A stretch of DNA of 64,000 nucleotides, taken from assembly GCA_964016885.1 (NCBI GenBank), contig OZ024741.1, forward strand, positions 29,429,809 to 29,493,808, given 5' to 3'. The translations under genes were made by a program, and so were the position numbers. Under the pieces are notes generated by a model. It saw nothing but the letters and a program-made list of their open reading frames with translations. It searched no databases and was not told the origin of the DNA. This document shows, one piece after another, positions 22,116-37,900 of this stretch. Position 1 is the stretch's first letter; every line of letters starts with the position of its first letter. This DNA comes from Eledone cirrhosa. Lineage: Eukaryota > Mollusca > Cephalopoda > Octopoda > Eledonidae.

Positions 22116-25100
22116 AGGTGACACCAGTACTATAGATTAGTATTGTGTAGGTGACATCAGTACTATAGATAGGTATTGTGTAGGTGACACCAGTACTATA
22201 GATTAGTATTGTGTAGGTGACACCAGTACTATAGATTGGTATTGTGTAGGTGACATCAGTACTATAGATTAGTATTGTGTAGGTGACACCAGTACTATAG
22301 ATAGGTATTGTGTAGGTGACACCAGTACTATAGATTAGTATTGTGTAGGTGACACCAGTACTATAGATTGGTATTGTGTAGGTGACATCAGTACTATAGA
22401 TTGGTATTGTGTAGGTGACATCAGTACTATAGATTGGTATTGTGTAGGTGACATCAGTACTATAGATTGGTATTGTGTAGGTGACACCAGTACTATAGAT
22501 TAGTATTGTGTAGGTGACACCAGTACTATAGATTAGTATTGTGTAGGTGACACCAGTACTATAGATTAGTATTGTGTAGGTGACACCAGTACTATAGATT
22601 AGTATTGTGTAGGTGACACCAGTACTATAGATTGGTATTGTGTAGGTGACATCAGTACTATAGATTAGTATTGTGTAGGTGACACCAGTACTATAGATTA
22701 GTATTGTGTAGGTGACATCAGTACTATAGATTGGTATTGTATAGGTGACACCAGTACTATAGATTGGTATTGTGTAGGTGGCATCAGTACAATAGATTGA
22801 TATTGTATAGGTGACACCAGTACTATAGATTGGTATTGTGTAGGTGACACCAGTACTATAGATTAGTATTGTGTAGGTGACATCAGTACTATAGATTGGT
22901 ATTGTGTAGGTGACACCAGTACTATAGTTTGGTATTGTGTAGGTGACATCAGTATTATAGATTTGTATTGTGTAGGTGACACCAGTACTATAAGATTGGT
23001 ATTGTGTAGGTGACACCAGTACTACAGATTGGTATTGTGTAGGTGACACCAGTACTATAGATTGGTATTGTGTAGGTGACACCAGTACTATAGATTGGTA
23101 TTGTGTAGGTGACACCAGTACTATAGATTGGTATTGTGTAGGTGACACCAGTACTATACATTGGTATTGTGTAGGTGACATCAGTACTATAGATTAGTAT
23201 TGTGTAGGTGACACCAGTACTATAGATTGGTATTGTGTAGGTGACACCAGTACTATAGATTAGTATTGTGTAGGTGACACCAGTACTTAAGATTGGTATT
23301 GTATAGGTGACATCAGTACAATAGATTGGTATTGTATAGGTGACACCAGTACTATAGATTGGTATTGTGTAGGTGACATTAGTACTATAGATTAGTATTG
23401 TGTAGGTGACACCATTACTATAGATTGGTATTGTGTAGGTGACACCAGTACTATAGTTTGGTATTGTGTAGGTGACATCAGTATTATAGATTTGTATTGT
23501 GTAGGTGACACCAGTACTATAAGATTGGTATTGTGTAGGTGACACCAGTACTACAGATTGGTATTGTGTAGGTGACACCAGTACTATAGATTGGTATTGT
23601 GTAGGTGACACCTGTACTATGGATTGGTATTGTGTAGGTGACACCAGTACTATAGATTGGTATTGTGTAGGTGACACCAGTACTATAGATTGGTATTGTG
23701 TAGGTGACACCAGTACTATAGATTGGTATTGTGTAGGTGACACCTGTACTATAGATTGGTATTGTGTAGGTGACACCAGTACTATAGATTGGTATTGTGT
23801 AGGTGACACCAGTACTATAGATTGGTATTGTGTAGGTGACACCTGTACTATAGATTGGTATTGTGTAGGTGACACCTGTACTATAGATTGGTATTGTGTA
23901 GGTGACACCAGTACTATAGATTAGTATTGTGTAGGTGACACCAGTACTATAGATTGGTATTGTGTAGGTGACACCTGTACTATAGATTGGTATTGTGTAG
24001 GTGAAATCTGTACTATAGTTTGGTATTGTATAGGTGACACCAGTACTATAGATTGGTATTGTGTAGGTGACACCAGTACTATAGATTAGTATTGTGTAGG
24101 TGACACCAGTACTATAGATTTGTATTGTGTAGGTGACATCAGTACTATAGATTGGTATTGTGTAGGTGACATCAGTACTATAGATTATTATTGTGTAGGT
24201 GACACCAGTACTATAGATAGGTATTGTGTAGGTGACACCAGTACTATAGATTAGTATTGTGTAGGTGACACCAGTACTATAGATTGGTATTGTGTAGGTG
24301 ACATCAGTACTATAGATTGGTATTGTGTAGGTGACATCAGTACTATAGATTGGTATTGTGTAGGTGACATCAGTACTATAGATTGGTATTGTGTAGGTGA
24401 CACCAGTACTATAGATTAGTATTGTGTAGGTGACACCAGTACTATAGATTAGTATTGTGTAGGTGACACCAGTACTATAGATTAGTATTGTGTAGGTGAC
24501 ACCAGTACTATAGATTAGTATTGTGTAGGTGACACCAGTACTATAGATTGGTATTGTGTAGGTGACATCAGTACTATAGATTAGTATTGTGTAGGTGACA
24601 CCAGTACTATAGATTAGTATTGTGTAGGTGACATCAGTACTATAGATTGGTATTGTGTAGGTGACATCAGTACTATAGATTAGTATTGTGTAGGTGACAC
24701 CATTACTATAGATTAGTATTGTGTAGGTGACACCAGTACTTTAGATAGGTATTGTGTAGGTGACATCAGTATTATAGATTGGTATTGTGTAGGTGACACC
24801 AGTACTATAAATTGGTATTGTGTAGGTGACATCAGTACTATAGATTGGTATTGTATAGGTGACACCAGTAATATAGATTGGTATTGTGTAGGTGACATCA
24901 GTACTATAGATTAGTATTGTATAGGTGACACCAGTACTATAGATTGGTATTGTGTAGGTGACACCAGTACTATAGATTAGTATTGTGTAGGTGACACCAG
25001 TACTATAGATTTGTATTGTGTAGGTGACATCAGTACTATAGATTGGTATTGTGTAGGTGATATCAGTACTATAGATTTGTATCGTGTAGGTGACATCAGT

Positions 25101-28100
25101 ACTATAGATTGGTATTGTGTAGGTGACATCAGTATGATAGATTTGTATTGTGTAGGTGACACCAGTACTATAGATTGGTATTGTGTAGGTGACACCAGTA
25201 CTATAGATTGGTATTGCGTAGGTGACACCAGTACTATAGATTAGTATTGTGTAGGTGACACCTGTACTATAGATTGGTATTGCGTAGGTGACATCAATAC
25301 TATAGATTGTGTAGGTGACATCAGTACTATAGATTAGTATTGTGTAGGTGACACCAGTACTATAGATTGGTATTGTGTAGGTGACACCAATACTATAGAT
25401 TGGTATTGTGTAGGTGACACCAGTACTATAGATTGGTATTGTGTAGGTGAGACCAATACTATAGATTGGTATTGTGTAGGTGACACCAGTACTATAGATT
25501 GGTATTGTATAGGTGACACCAGTACTATAGATTAGTATTGTGTAGGTGACATCAGTACTATAGATTAGTATTGTGTAGGTGACACCAGTACTATAGATTG
25601 GTATTGTGTAGGTGACACCCGTACTATAGATTGGTATTGTGTAGGTGACACCTGTACTATAGATTGGTATTGTGTAGGTGACACCAGTACTATAGATTGG
25701 TATTGTGTAGGTGACACCAGTACTATAGATTGGTATTGTGTAGGTGACACCTGTACTATAGATTGGTATTGTGTAGGTGACACCTGTACTATAGATTGGT
25801 ATTGTGTAGGTGAAACCAGTACTATAGATTAGTATTGTGTAGGTGACACCAGTACTATAGATTGGTATTGTGTAGGTGACACCTGTACTATGGATTGGTA
25901 TCGTGTAGGTGACACCAGTAATATAGATTAGTATTGTGTAGGTGACACCAGTACTATAGATTGGTATTGTGTAGGTGACACCAGTACTATAGATTGGTAT
26001 TGTGTAGGTGACACCAGTACTATAGATTGGTATTATGTAGGTGAAATCTGTACTATAGATTGGTATTGTATAGGTGACACCAGTACTATAGATTGGTATT
26101 GTGTAGGTGACACCAGTACTATAGATTAGTATTGTGTAGGTGACACCAGTACTATAGATTTGTATTGTGTAGGTGACATCAGTACTATAGATTGGTATTG
26201 TGTAGGTGACATCAGTACTATAGATTAGTATTGTGTAGGTGACACCAGTACTATAGATTGGTATTGTGTAGGTGACATCAGTACTATAGATTGGTATTGT
26301 GAAGGTGACATCAGTACTATAGATTTGTATTGTGTAGGTGACATCAGTACTATAGATTGGTATTGTATAGGTGACACCAGTACTATAGATTGATATTGTG
26401 TAGGTGACACCAGTACTATAGATTGGTATTGCGTAGGTGAGACCAGTACAATAGATTGGTATTGTGTAGGTGACATCAGTACTATAGATTGGTATTGTGT
26501 AGGTGACATGAGTACTATAGATTTGTATTGTGTAGGTGACATGAGTACTATAGATTGGTATTGTGTAGGTGACACAAGTACTATAGATTAGTATTGTGTA
26601 GGTGACACCAGTACTATAGATTGGTATTGTGTAGGTGACATCAGTACTATAGATTATTATTGTGTAGGTGACACCATTACTATAGATTAGTATTGTGTAG
26701 GTGACATCAGTACTATAGATTGGTATTGTGCAGGTGACATCAGTACTATAGATTTGTATTGTGTAGGTGACATCAGTACTATAGATTGGTATTGTGTAGG
26801 TGACATCAGTACTATAGATTGGTATTGTGTAGGTGACATCAGTACTATAGATTGGTATTGTGTAGGTGACATCAGTACTATAGATTGGTATTGTGTAGGT
26901 GACACCAGTACTATAGATTAGTATTGTGTAGGTGACACCAGTACTATAGATTAGTATTGTGTAGGTGACACCAGTACTATAGATTAGTATTGTGTAGGTG
27001 ACACCAGTACTATAGATTGGTATTGTGTAGGTGACATCAGTACTATAGATTAGTATTGTGTAGGTGACACCATTACTATAGATTAGTATTGTGTAGGTGA
27101 CACCACTACTATAGATTGGTATTGTGTAGGTGACATCAGTATTATAGATTGGTATTGTGTAGGTGACACCAGTACTACAGATTGGTATTGTGTAGGTGAC
27201 ACCAGTACTATAGATTGGTATTGTGTAGGTGACACCAGTACTATAGATTGGTATTGTGTAGCTGACACCAGTACTATAGATTGGTATTGTGTAGGTGACA
27301 TCAGTACTATAGATTAGTATTGTGTAGGTGACACCAGTACTCTAGATTGGTATTGTGTAGGTGACACCAGTACTAAAGATTAGTATTGTGCAGGTGACAT
27401 CAGTACTATAGATTATTATTGTGTAGGTGACACCAGTACTATAGATTGGTATTGTGTAGGTGACACCAGTACTATAGATTGGTATTGTGTAGGTGACACC
27501 AGTACTCTAGATTGGTATTGTGTAGGTGACACCAGTACTAAAGATTGGTATTGTGTAGGTGACACCAGTACTATAGATTGGTATTGTGTAGGTGACATCA
27601 GTACTATAGATTGGTATTGTATAGATGACACCAGTACTATAGATTGGTATTGTGTAGGTGACACCAGTACTATAGATTGGTATTGCGTAGGTGAGACCAG
27701 TACTATAGATTGGTATTGTGTAGGTGACACCAGTACTATAGATTGGTATTGTGTAGGTGACACCAGTACTATAGATTAGTATTGTGTAGGTGACATCAGT
27801 ACTATAGATAGGTATTGTGTAGGTGACACCAGTACTATAGATTAGTATTGTGTAGGTGACACCAGTACTATAGATTGGTATTGTGTAGGTGACATCAGTA
27901 CTATAGATTAGTATTGTGTAGGTGACACCAGTACTATAGATAGGTATTGTGTAGGTGACACCAGTACTATAGATTAGTATTGTGTAGGTGACACCAGTAC
28001 TATAGATTGGTATTGTGTAGGTGACATCAGTACTATAGATTGGTATTGTGTAGGTGACATCAGTACTATAGATTGGTATTGTGTAGGTGACATCAGTACT

Positions 28101-29040
28101 ATAGATTGGTATTGTGTAGGTGACACCAGTACTATAGATTAGTATTGTGTAGGTGACACCAGTACTATAGATTAGTATTGTGTAGGTGACACCAGTACTA
28201 TAGATTAGTATTGTGTAGGTGACACCAGTACTATAGATTAGTATTGTGTAGGTGACACCAGTACTATAGATTGGTATTGTGTAGGTGACATCAGTACTAT
28301 AGATTAGTATTGTGTAGGTGACACCAGTACTATAGATTAGTATTGTGTAGGTGACATCAGTACTATAGATTGGTATTGTATAGGTGACACCAGTACTATA
28401 GATTGGTATTGTGTAGGTGGCATCAGTACAATAGATTGATATTGTATAGGTGACACCAGTACTATAGATTGGTATTGTGTAGGTGACACCAGTACTATAG
28501 ATTAGTATTGTGTAGGTGACATCAGTACTATAGATTGGTATTGTGTAGGTGACACCAGTACTATAGTTTGGTATTGTGTAGGTGACATCAGTATTATAGA
28601 TTTGTATTGTGTAGGTGACACCAGTACTATAAGATTGGTATTGTGTAGGTGACACCAGTACTACAGATTGGTATTGTGTAGGTGACACCAGTACTATAGA
28701 TTGGTATTGTGTAGGTGACACCAGTACTATAGATTGGTATTGTGTAGGTGACACCAGTACTATAGATTGGTATTGTGTAGGTGACACCAGTACTATACAT
28801 TGGTATTGTGTAGGTGACATCAGTACTATAGATTAGTATTGTGTAGGTGACACCAGTACTATAGATTGGTATTGTGTAGGTGACACCAGTACTATAGATT
28901 AGTATTGTGTAGGTGACACCAGTACTTAAGATTGGTATTGTATAGGTGACATCAGTACAATAGATTGGTATTGTATAGGTGACACCAGTACTATAGATTG
29001 GTATTGTGTAGGTGACATTAGTACTATAGATTAGTATTGT
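17925..29040. repeat. Tandem duplication, offset 5,639 bp
   Basis: About 17,925-23,400 matches about 23,564-29,040 at a constant 5,639-bp offset (171 x 33, minus 6, plus 2). Corresponding landmarks are the 27-bp monomers at 19666 and 25305, the +1 monomers at 22991 and 28630, GACATTAGT at 23377 and 29016, and AGTACTTAAG at 23283 and 28922. Few differences were seen; one is TTAGT at 18545 against TTATT at 24184. Confidence 0.92.
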
Positions 29041-31950
29041 GTAGGTGACACCAGTACTATAGATTAGTATTGTGTAGGTGACACCAGTACTATAGATTAG
29101 TATTGTGTAGGTGACATCAGTACGATAGATTGGTATTGTATAGGTGACACCAGTACTATAGATTGGTATTGTGTAGGTGGCATCAGTACAATAGATTGAT
29201 ATTGTATAGGTGACACCAGTACTATAGATTGGTATTGTGTAGGTGACACCAGTACTATAGATTAGTATTGTGTAGGTGACATCAGTACTATAGATTGGTA
29301 TTGTGTAGGTGACACCAGTACTATAGATTGGTATTGTGTAGGTGACATCAGTATTATAGATTTGTATTGTGTAGGTGACACCAGTACTACAGATTGGTAT
29401 TGTATAGGTGACACCAGTACTACAGATTGGTATTGTGTAGGTGACACCAGTACTATAGATTGGTATTGTGTAGGTGACACCAGTACTATAGATTGGTATT
29501 GTGTAGGTGACACCAGTACTATAGATTGGTATTGTGTAGGTGACACCAGTACTATAGATTGGTATTGTGTAGGTGACATCAGTAATATAGATTAGTATTG
29601 TGTAGGTGACACCAGTACTATAGATTGGTATTGTGTAGGTGACACCAGTACTATAGATTAGTATTGTGTAGGTGACACCAGTACTTAAGATTGGTATTGT
29701 ATAGGTGACATCAGTACAATAGATTGGTATTGTATAGGTGACACCAGTACTATAGAACGGTATTGTGTAGGTGACATCAGTACAATAGATTGGTATTGTA
29801 TAGGTGACACCAGTACTATAGATTGGTATTGTGTAGGTGACACCAGTACTATAGATTGGTATTGCGTAGGTGAGACCAGTACTATAGATTGGTATTGTGT
29901 AGGTGACATCAGTACTATAGATTGGTATTGTGTAGATGACATCAGTACTATAGATTGGTATCGTGTAGGTGACACCAGTACTATAGATTAGTATCGTGTA
30001 GGTGACACCAGTACTATAGATTGGTATTGTGTAGGTGACACCAGCACTATAGATTGGTATTGTGTAGGTGACATCAGTACTATAGATTAGTATTGTGTAG
30101 GTGACACCATTACTATAGATTAGTATTGTGTAGGTGACACCAGTACTATAGATTGGTATTGTGTAGGTGACATCAGTATTATAGATTGGTATTGTGTAGG
30201 TGACACCAGTACTATAGATTGGTATTGTGTAGGTGACATCAGTACTATAGATTGGTATTGTATAGGTGACACCAGTAATATAGATTGGTATTGTGTAGGT
30301 GACATCAGTACTATAGATTAGTATTGTATAGGTGACACCAGTACTATAGATTGGTATTGTGTAGGTGACACCAGTACTATAGATTAGTATTGTGTAGGTG
30401 ACACAAGTACTATAGATTGGTATTGTGTAGGTAACATCAGTACTATAGATTGGTATTGTGTAGGTGATATCAGTACTATAGATTTGTATCGTGTAGGTGA
30501 CATCAGTACTATAGATTGGTATTGTGTAGGTGACATCAGTATTATAGATTTGTATTGTGTAGGTGACACCAGTACTATAGATTGGTATTGTGTAGGTGAC
30601 ACCAGTACTATAGATTGGTATTGCGTAGGTGACACCAGTACTATAGATTAGTATTGTGTAGGTGACACCTGTACTATAGATTGGTATTGCGTAGGTGACA
30701 ACAATACTATAGATTGTGTAGGTGACATCAGTACTATAGATTAGTATTGTGTAGGTGACACCAGTACTATAGATTGGTATTGTGTAGGTGACAACAGTAC
30801 TATAGATTAGTATTGTGTAGGTGACACCAGTACTATAGATTGGTATTGTGCAGGTGATACCAGTACTATAGATTAGTATTGTGTAGGTGACATCACTACT
30901 ATAGATTAGTATTGTGTAGGTGACACCAGTACTATAGATTAGTATTGTGTAGGTGACACCAGTACTATAGATTGGTATTGTGTAGGTGACACCAGTACTA
31001 TAGATTGGTATTGTATAGTTGACACCAGTACTATTGATTGGTATTGTGTAGGTGACACCAGTACTAAAGATATGTATTGTGTGGGTGACATCAGTACTGC
31101 AGATTGGTATTGTGTAGGTGACACCAGTACTATAGATTGGTATTGTGTAGGTGACACCAATACTATAGATTGGTATTGTGTAGGTGACACCAGTACTATA
31201 GATTGGTATTGTGTAGGTGACATCAGTACTATAGATTAGTATTGTGTAGGTGACATCAGTACTATAGATTAGTATTGTGTAGGTGACAGCAGTACTATAG
31301 ATTGGTATTGTGTAAGTGACACCAGTACTATAGATTGGTATTGTGTAGGTGACATCTGTACTATAGATTGGTTTTGTATAGGTGACACCAGTACTATAGA
31401 TTGGTATTGTGTAGGTGACACCAGTACTATAGATTAGTATTGTGTAGGTGACACCAGTACTATAGATTTGTATTGTATAGGTGACATCAGTACTATAGAT
31501 TGGTATTGTGTAGGTGACATCAGTACTATAGATTAGTATTGTGTAGGTAACACCAGTACTATAGATTGGTATTGTGTAGGTGACATCAGTACTATAGATT
31601 GGTATTGTGTAGGTGACATCAGTACTATAGATTTGTATCGTGTAGGTGACATCAGTACTATAGATTGGTATTGTATAGGTGACACCAGTACTATAGATTG
31701 GTAGTGTGTAGGTGACACCAGTACTATAGATTGGTATTGCGTAGGTGAGACCAGTACTATAGATTGGTATTGTGTAGGTGACATCAGTACTATAAATTGG
31801 TATTGTGTAGGTGACATCAGTACTATAGATTTGTATTGTGTAGGTGACAACAGTACTATAGATTGGTATTGTGTAGGTGACACCAGTACTATAGATTAGT
31901 ATTGTGTAGGTGACACCAGTACTATAGATTGGTATTGTGTAGGTGACATC
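29040..31950. repeat. Array segment with older, diverged duplications
   Basis: The 27-bp monomer at 30712 and neighbouring variants relate to those at 25305 at an offset of 5,407 bp (164 x 33, minus 6, plus 1). There are more mismatches than in adjacent blocks, for example GACAACAATAC in place of GACATCAATAC. Confidence 0.75.
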
Positions 31951-34900
31951 AGTACTATAGATTAGTATTGTGTAGGTGACACCATTACTATAGATTAGTA
32001 TTGCGTAGGTGACATCAGTACTATAGATTGGTATTGTGCAGGTGACATCAGTACTATAGATTAGTATTGTGTAGGTGCCACCAGTACTATAGATTTGTAT
32101 AGTGTAGGTGACATCAGTACTATAGATTGGTATTGTGTAGGTGACACCAGTACTATAGATTAGTATTGTGTAGGTGACACCAGTACTATAGATTGGTATT
32201 GTGTAGGTGACACCAATACTATAGATTGGTATTGTGTAGGTGACACCAGTACTATAGATTAGTATTTGTGTAGGTGACACCAGTACTATAGATTAGTATT
32301 GTGTAGGTGACACCAGTACTATAGATTGGTATTGGGTAGGTGACACCAGTTCTATAGATTAGTATTGTGTAGGTGACACCAGTACTATAGATTGGTATTG
32401 TGTAGGTGACACCAGTACTCTAGATTGGTATTGTGTAGGTGACACCAGTACTAAAGATTGGTATTGTGTAGGTGACAACAGTACAATAGAATGGTATTGT
32501 ATAGGTGACACCAGTACTATAGATTGGTATTGTGTAGGTGACACCAGTACTATAGATTGGTATTGCGTAGGTGAGACCAGTACTATAGATTGGTATTGTG
32601 TAGGTGACATCAGTACTATAGATTGGTATTGTGTAGATGACATCAGTACTATAGATTTGTATTGTGTAGGTGACATCAGTACAATAGATTGGTATTGTGT
32701 AGGTGACACCAGTACTATAGATTAGTATTGTGTAGGTGACACCAGTACTATAGATTGGTATTGTGTAGGTGACACCAGTACTATAGATTGGTATTGTGTA
32801 GGTGACATCAGTACTATAGATTAGTATTGTGTAGGTGACACCATTACTATACATTAGTATTGTGTAGGTGACACCAGTACTATAGATTGGTATTGTGTAG
32901 GTGACATCAGTATTATAGATTTGTATTGTGTAGGTGACACCAGTACTATAGATTGGTATTGTGTAGGTGACACCAGTACTATAGATTGGTATTGTGTAGG
33001 TGACACCAGTACTATAGATTGGTATTGTGTAGGTTACACCAGTACTATAGATTAGTATTGTGTAGGTGACACCAGTACTATAGATTAGTATTGTGTAGGT
33101 GACACCAGTACTATAGATTAGTATTGTGTAGGTGACACCAGTACTATAGATTAGTATTGTGTAGGTGACACAAGTACTATAGATTAGTATTGTGTAGGTG
33201 ACACCACCACTATAGATTGGTATTGTGTAGGTGACACCAGTACTCTAGATTGGTATTGTGTAGGTGACACCAGTACTAAAGATTGGTATTGTATAGGTGA
33301 CATCAGTACAATAGATTGGTATTGTATAGGTGACACCAGTACTATAGATTGGTATTGTGTAGGTGACACCAGTACTATAGATTGGTATTGCGTAGGTGAG
33401 ACCAGTACTATAGATTGGCATTGTGTAGGTGACATCAGTACTATAGATTGGTATTGTGTAGATGACATCAGTACTATAGATTGGTATTGTGTAGGTGACA
33501 CCAATACTATAGATTAGTATTGTGTAGGTGACACCAGTACTATAGATTGTTATTGTGTAGGTGACACCAGTACTATAGATTGGTATTGTGTAGGTGACAT
33601 CAGTACTATAGATTAGTATTGTATAGGTGACACCAGTACTATAGATTGGTATTGTGTAGGTGACACCAGTACTACAGATTTGTATTGTGTAGGTGACATC
33701 AGTACTATAGATTGGTATTGTGTAGGTGACACCAGTACTATAGATTGGTATTGTGTAGATGACATCAGTACTATAGATTGGTATTGTATAGGTGACACCA
33801 GTACTATAGATTGGTATTGTGTAGGTGACACCAGTACTATAGATTAGTATTGTGTAGGTGACACCAGTACTATAGATTTGTATCGTGTAGGTGACATCAG
33901 TACTATAGATTGCTATTGTGTAGGTGGCATCAGTATTATAGATTTGTATCGTGTAGGTGACATCAGTACTATAGATTAGTATTGTGTAGGTGACACCAGT
34001 ACTATAGATTGGTATTGTGTAGGTGACACCAGTACAATAGATTGGTATTGTGTAGGTGACACCAGTACTATAGATTAGTATTGTGTAGGTGACATCAGTA
34101 CTATAGATTTGTATCTTGTAGGTGACATCAGTACTATAGATTGGTATTGTGTAGGTGGCATCAGTATTATAGATTTGTATTGTGTAGGTGACACCAGTAC
34201 TATAGATTGGTATTGTGTAGGTGACACCAGTACTATAGATTGGTATTGTGTAGGTGACACCAGTACTATAGATTAGTATTGTGTAGGTGACACCAGTACT
34301 ATAGATTGGTATTGCGTAGGTGACATCAATACTATAGATTAGTATTGAGTAGGTGACATCAGTACTATAGATTAGTATTGTGTAGGTGACACCAGTACTA
34401 TAGATTGGTATTGTGTAGGTGACATCAGTACTATAGATTAGTATTGTGTAGGTGACACCAGTACTATAGATTGGTATTGTGTAAGTGACACCAGTACTAT
34501 AGATTGGTATTGTGTAGGTGACATCTGTACTATAGATTGGTTTTGTATAGGTGACACCAGTACTATAGATTGGTATTGTGTAGGTGACACCAGTACTATA
34601 GATTAGTATTGTGTAGGTGACACCAGTACTATAGATTTGTATTGTATAGGTGACATCAGTACTATAGATTGGTATTGTGTAGATGACATCAGTACTATAG
34701 ATTAGTATTGTGTAGGTGACACCAGTACTATAGATTGGTATTGTGTAGGTGACATCAGTACTATAGATTGGTATTGTGTAGGTGACATCAGTACTATAGA
34801 TTTGTATCGTGTAGGTGACATCAGTACTATAGATTGGTATTGTATAGGTGACACCAGTACTATAGATTGGTAGTGTGTAGGTGACACCAGTACTATAGAT

Positions 34901-37900
34901 TGGTATTGCGTAGGTGAGACCAGTACTATAGATTGGTATTGTGTAGGTGACATCAGTACTATAAATTGGTATTGTGTAGGTGACATCAGTACTATAGATT
35001 TGTATTGTGTAGGTGACAACAGTACTATAGATTGGTATTGTGTAGGTGACACCAGTACTATAGATTAGTATTGTGTAGGTGACACCAGTACTATAGATTG
35101 GTATTGTGTAGGTGACATCAGTACTATAGATTAGTATTGTGTAGGTGACACCATTACTATAGATTAGTATTGCGTAGGTGACATCAGTACTATAGATTGG
35201 TATTGTGCAGGTGACATCAGTACTATAGATTAGTATTGTGTAGGTGCCACCAGTACTATAGATTTGTATAGTGTAGGTGACATCAGTACTATAGATTGGT
35301 ATTGTGTAGGTGACACCAGTACTATAGATTAGTATTGTGTAGGTGACACCAGTACTATAGATTGGTATTGTGTAGGTGACACCAATACTATAGATTGGTA
35401 TTGTGTAGGTGACACCAGTACTATAGATTAGTATTTGTGTAGGTGACACCAGTACTATAGATTAGTATTGTGTAGGTGACACCAGTACTATAGATTGGTA
35501 TTGGGTAGGTGACACCAGTACTATAGATTAGTATTGTGTAGGTGACACCAGTACTATAGATTGGTATTGTGTAGGTGACACCAGTACTCTAGATTGGTAT
35601 TGTGTAGGTGACACCAGTACTAAAGATTGGTATTGTGTAGGTGACATCAGTACTATAGATTGGTATTGTATACGTGACACCAGTACTATAGATTGGTTTT
35701 GTGTAGGTGACATCAGTACAATAGAATGGTATTGTATAGGTGACACCAGTACTATAGATTGGTATTGTGTAGGTGACACCAGTACTATAGATTGGTATTG
35801 CGTAGGTGAGACCAGTACTATAGATTGGTATTGTGTAGGTGACATCAGTACTATAGATTGGTATTGTGTAGATGACATCAGTACTATAGATTTGTATTGT
35901 GTAGGTGACATCAGTACAATAGATTGGTATTGTGTAGGTGACACCAGTACTATAGATTAGTATTGTGTAGGTGACACCAGTACTATAGATTGGTATTGTG
36001 TAGGTGACATCAGTACTATAGATTGGTATTGTGTAGGTGACATCAGTACTATAGATTAGTATTGTGTAGGTGACACCATTACTATACATTAGTATTGTGT
36101 AGGTGACACCAGTACTATAGATTGGTATTGTGTAGGTGACATCAGTATTATAGATTTGTATTGTGTAGGTGACACCAGTACTATAGATTGGTATTGTGTA
36201 GGTGACACCAGTACTATAGATTGGTATTGTGTAGGTGACACCAGTACTATAGATTGGTATTGTGTAGGTTACACCAGTACTATAGATTAGTATTGTGTAG
36301 GTGACACCAGTACTATAGATTAGTATTGTGTAGGTGACACCAGTACTATAGATTAGTATTGTGTAGGTGACACCAGTACTATAGATTAGTATTGTGTAGG
36401 TGACACCAGTACTATAGATTAGTATTGTGTAGGTGACACCAGTACTATAGATTAGTATTGTGTAGGTGACACCAGCACTATAGATTGGTATTGTGTAGGT
36501 GACACCAGTACTCTAGATTGGTATTGTGTAGGTGACACCAGTACTAAAGATTGGTATTGTATAGGTGACATCAGTACAATAGATTGGTATTGTATAGGTG
36601 ACACCAGTACTATAGATTGGTATTGTGTAGGTGACACCAGTACTATAGATTGGTATTGCGTAGGTGAGACCAGTACTATAGATTGGCATTGTGTAGGTGA
36701 CATCAGTACTATAGATTGGTATTGTGTAGATGACATCAGTACTATAGATTGGTATTGTGTAGGTGACACCAATACTATAGATTAGTATTGTGTAGGTGAC
36801 ACCAGTACTATAGATTGTTATTGTGTAGGTGACACCAGTACTATAGATTGGTATTGTGTAGGTGACATCAGTACTATAGATTAGTATTGTATAGGTGACA
36901 CCAGTACTATAGATTGGTATTGTGTAGGTGACACCAGTACTACAGATTTGTATTGTGTAGGTGACATCAGTACTATAGATTGGTATTGTGTAGGTGACAC
37001 CAGTACTATAGATTGGTATTGTGTAGATGACATCAGTACTATAGATTGGTATTGTATAGGTGACACCAGTACTATAGATTGGTATTGTGTAGGTGACACC
37101 AGTACTATAGATTAGTATTGTGTAGGTGACACCAGTACTATAGATTTGTATCGTGTAGGTGACATCAGTACTATAGATTGCTATTGTGTAGGTGGCATCA
37201 GTATTATAGATTTGTATCGTGTAGGTGACATCAGTACTATAGATTAGTATTGTGTAGGTGACACCAGTACTATAGATTGGTATTGTGTAGGTGACACCAG
37301 TACAATAGATTGGTATTGTGTAGGTGACACCAGTACTATAGATTAGTATTGTGTAGGTGACATCAGTACTATAGATTTGTATCTTGTAGGTGACATCAGT
37401 ACTATAGATTGGTATTGTGTAGGTGGCATCAGTATTATAGATTTGTATTGTGTAGGTGACACCAGTACTATAGATTGGTATTGTGTAGGTGACACCAGTA
37501 CTATAGATTGGTATTGTGTAGGTGACACCAGTACTATAGATTAGTATTGTGTAGGTGACACCAGTACTATAGATTGGTATTGCGTAGGTGACATCAATGC
37601 TATAGATTAGTATTGAGTAGGTGACATCAGTACTATAGATTAGTATTGTGTAGGTGACACCAGTACTATAGATTGGTATTGTGTAGGTGACACCAGTACT
37701 ATAGATTGGTATTGTGTAGTTGACACCAGTACTAAAGATTGGTATTGTGTAGGTGACATCAGTACTATAGATTGGTATTGTATAGGTGACACCAGTACTA
37801 TAGATTGGTATTGTGTAGGTGACATCAGTACTATAGATTAGTATTGTGTAGGTGACACCAGTACTATAGATTGGTATTGTGTAGGTGACACCTGTACTAT

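Noticed and set aside
28627..32280. 1,217-codon reverse-strand frame as a giant repeat protein gene
   Set aside because: The frame is open because of the 33-bp period. Common variants are mostly amino-acid-changing, the frame is ended or shifted by +1 monomers, and there are no promoter, splice or non-repeat terminal domains. The same applies to the 910-, 734-, 659-, 533-, 448-, 437- and 393-codon frames.
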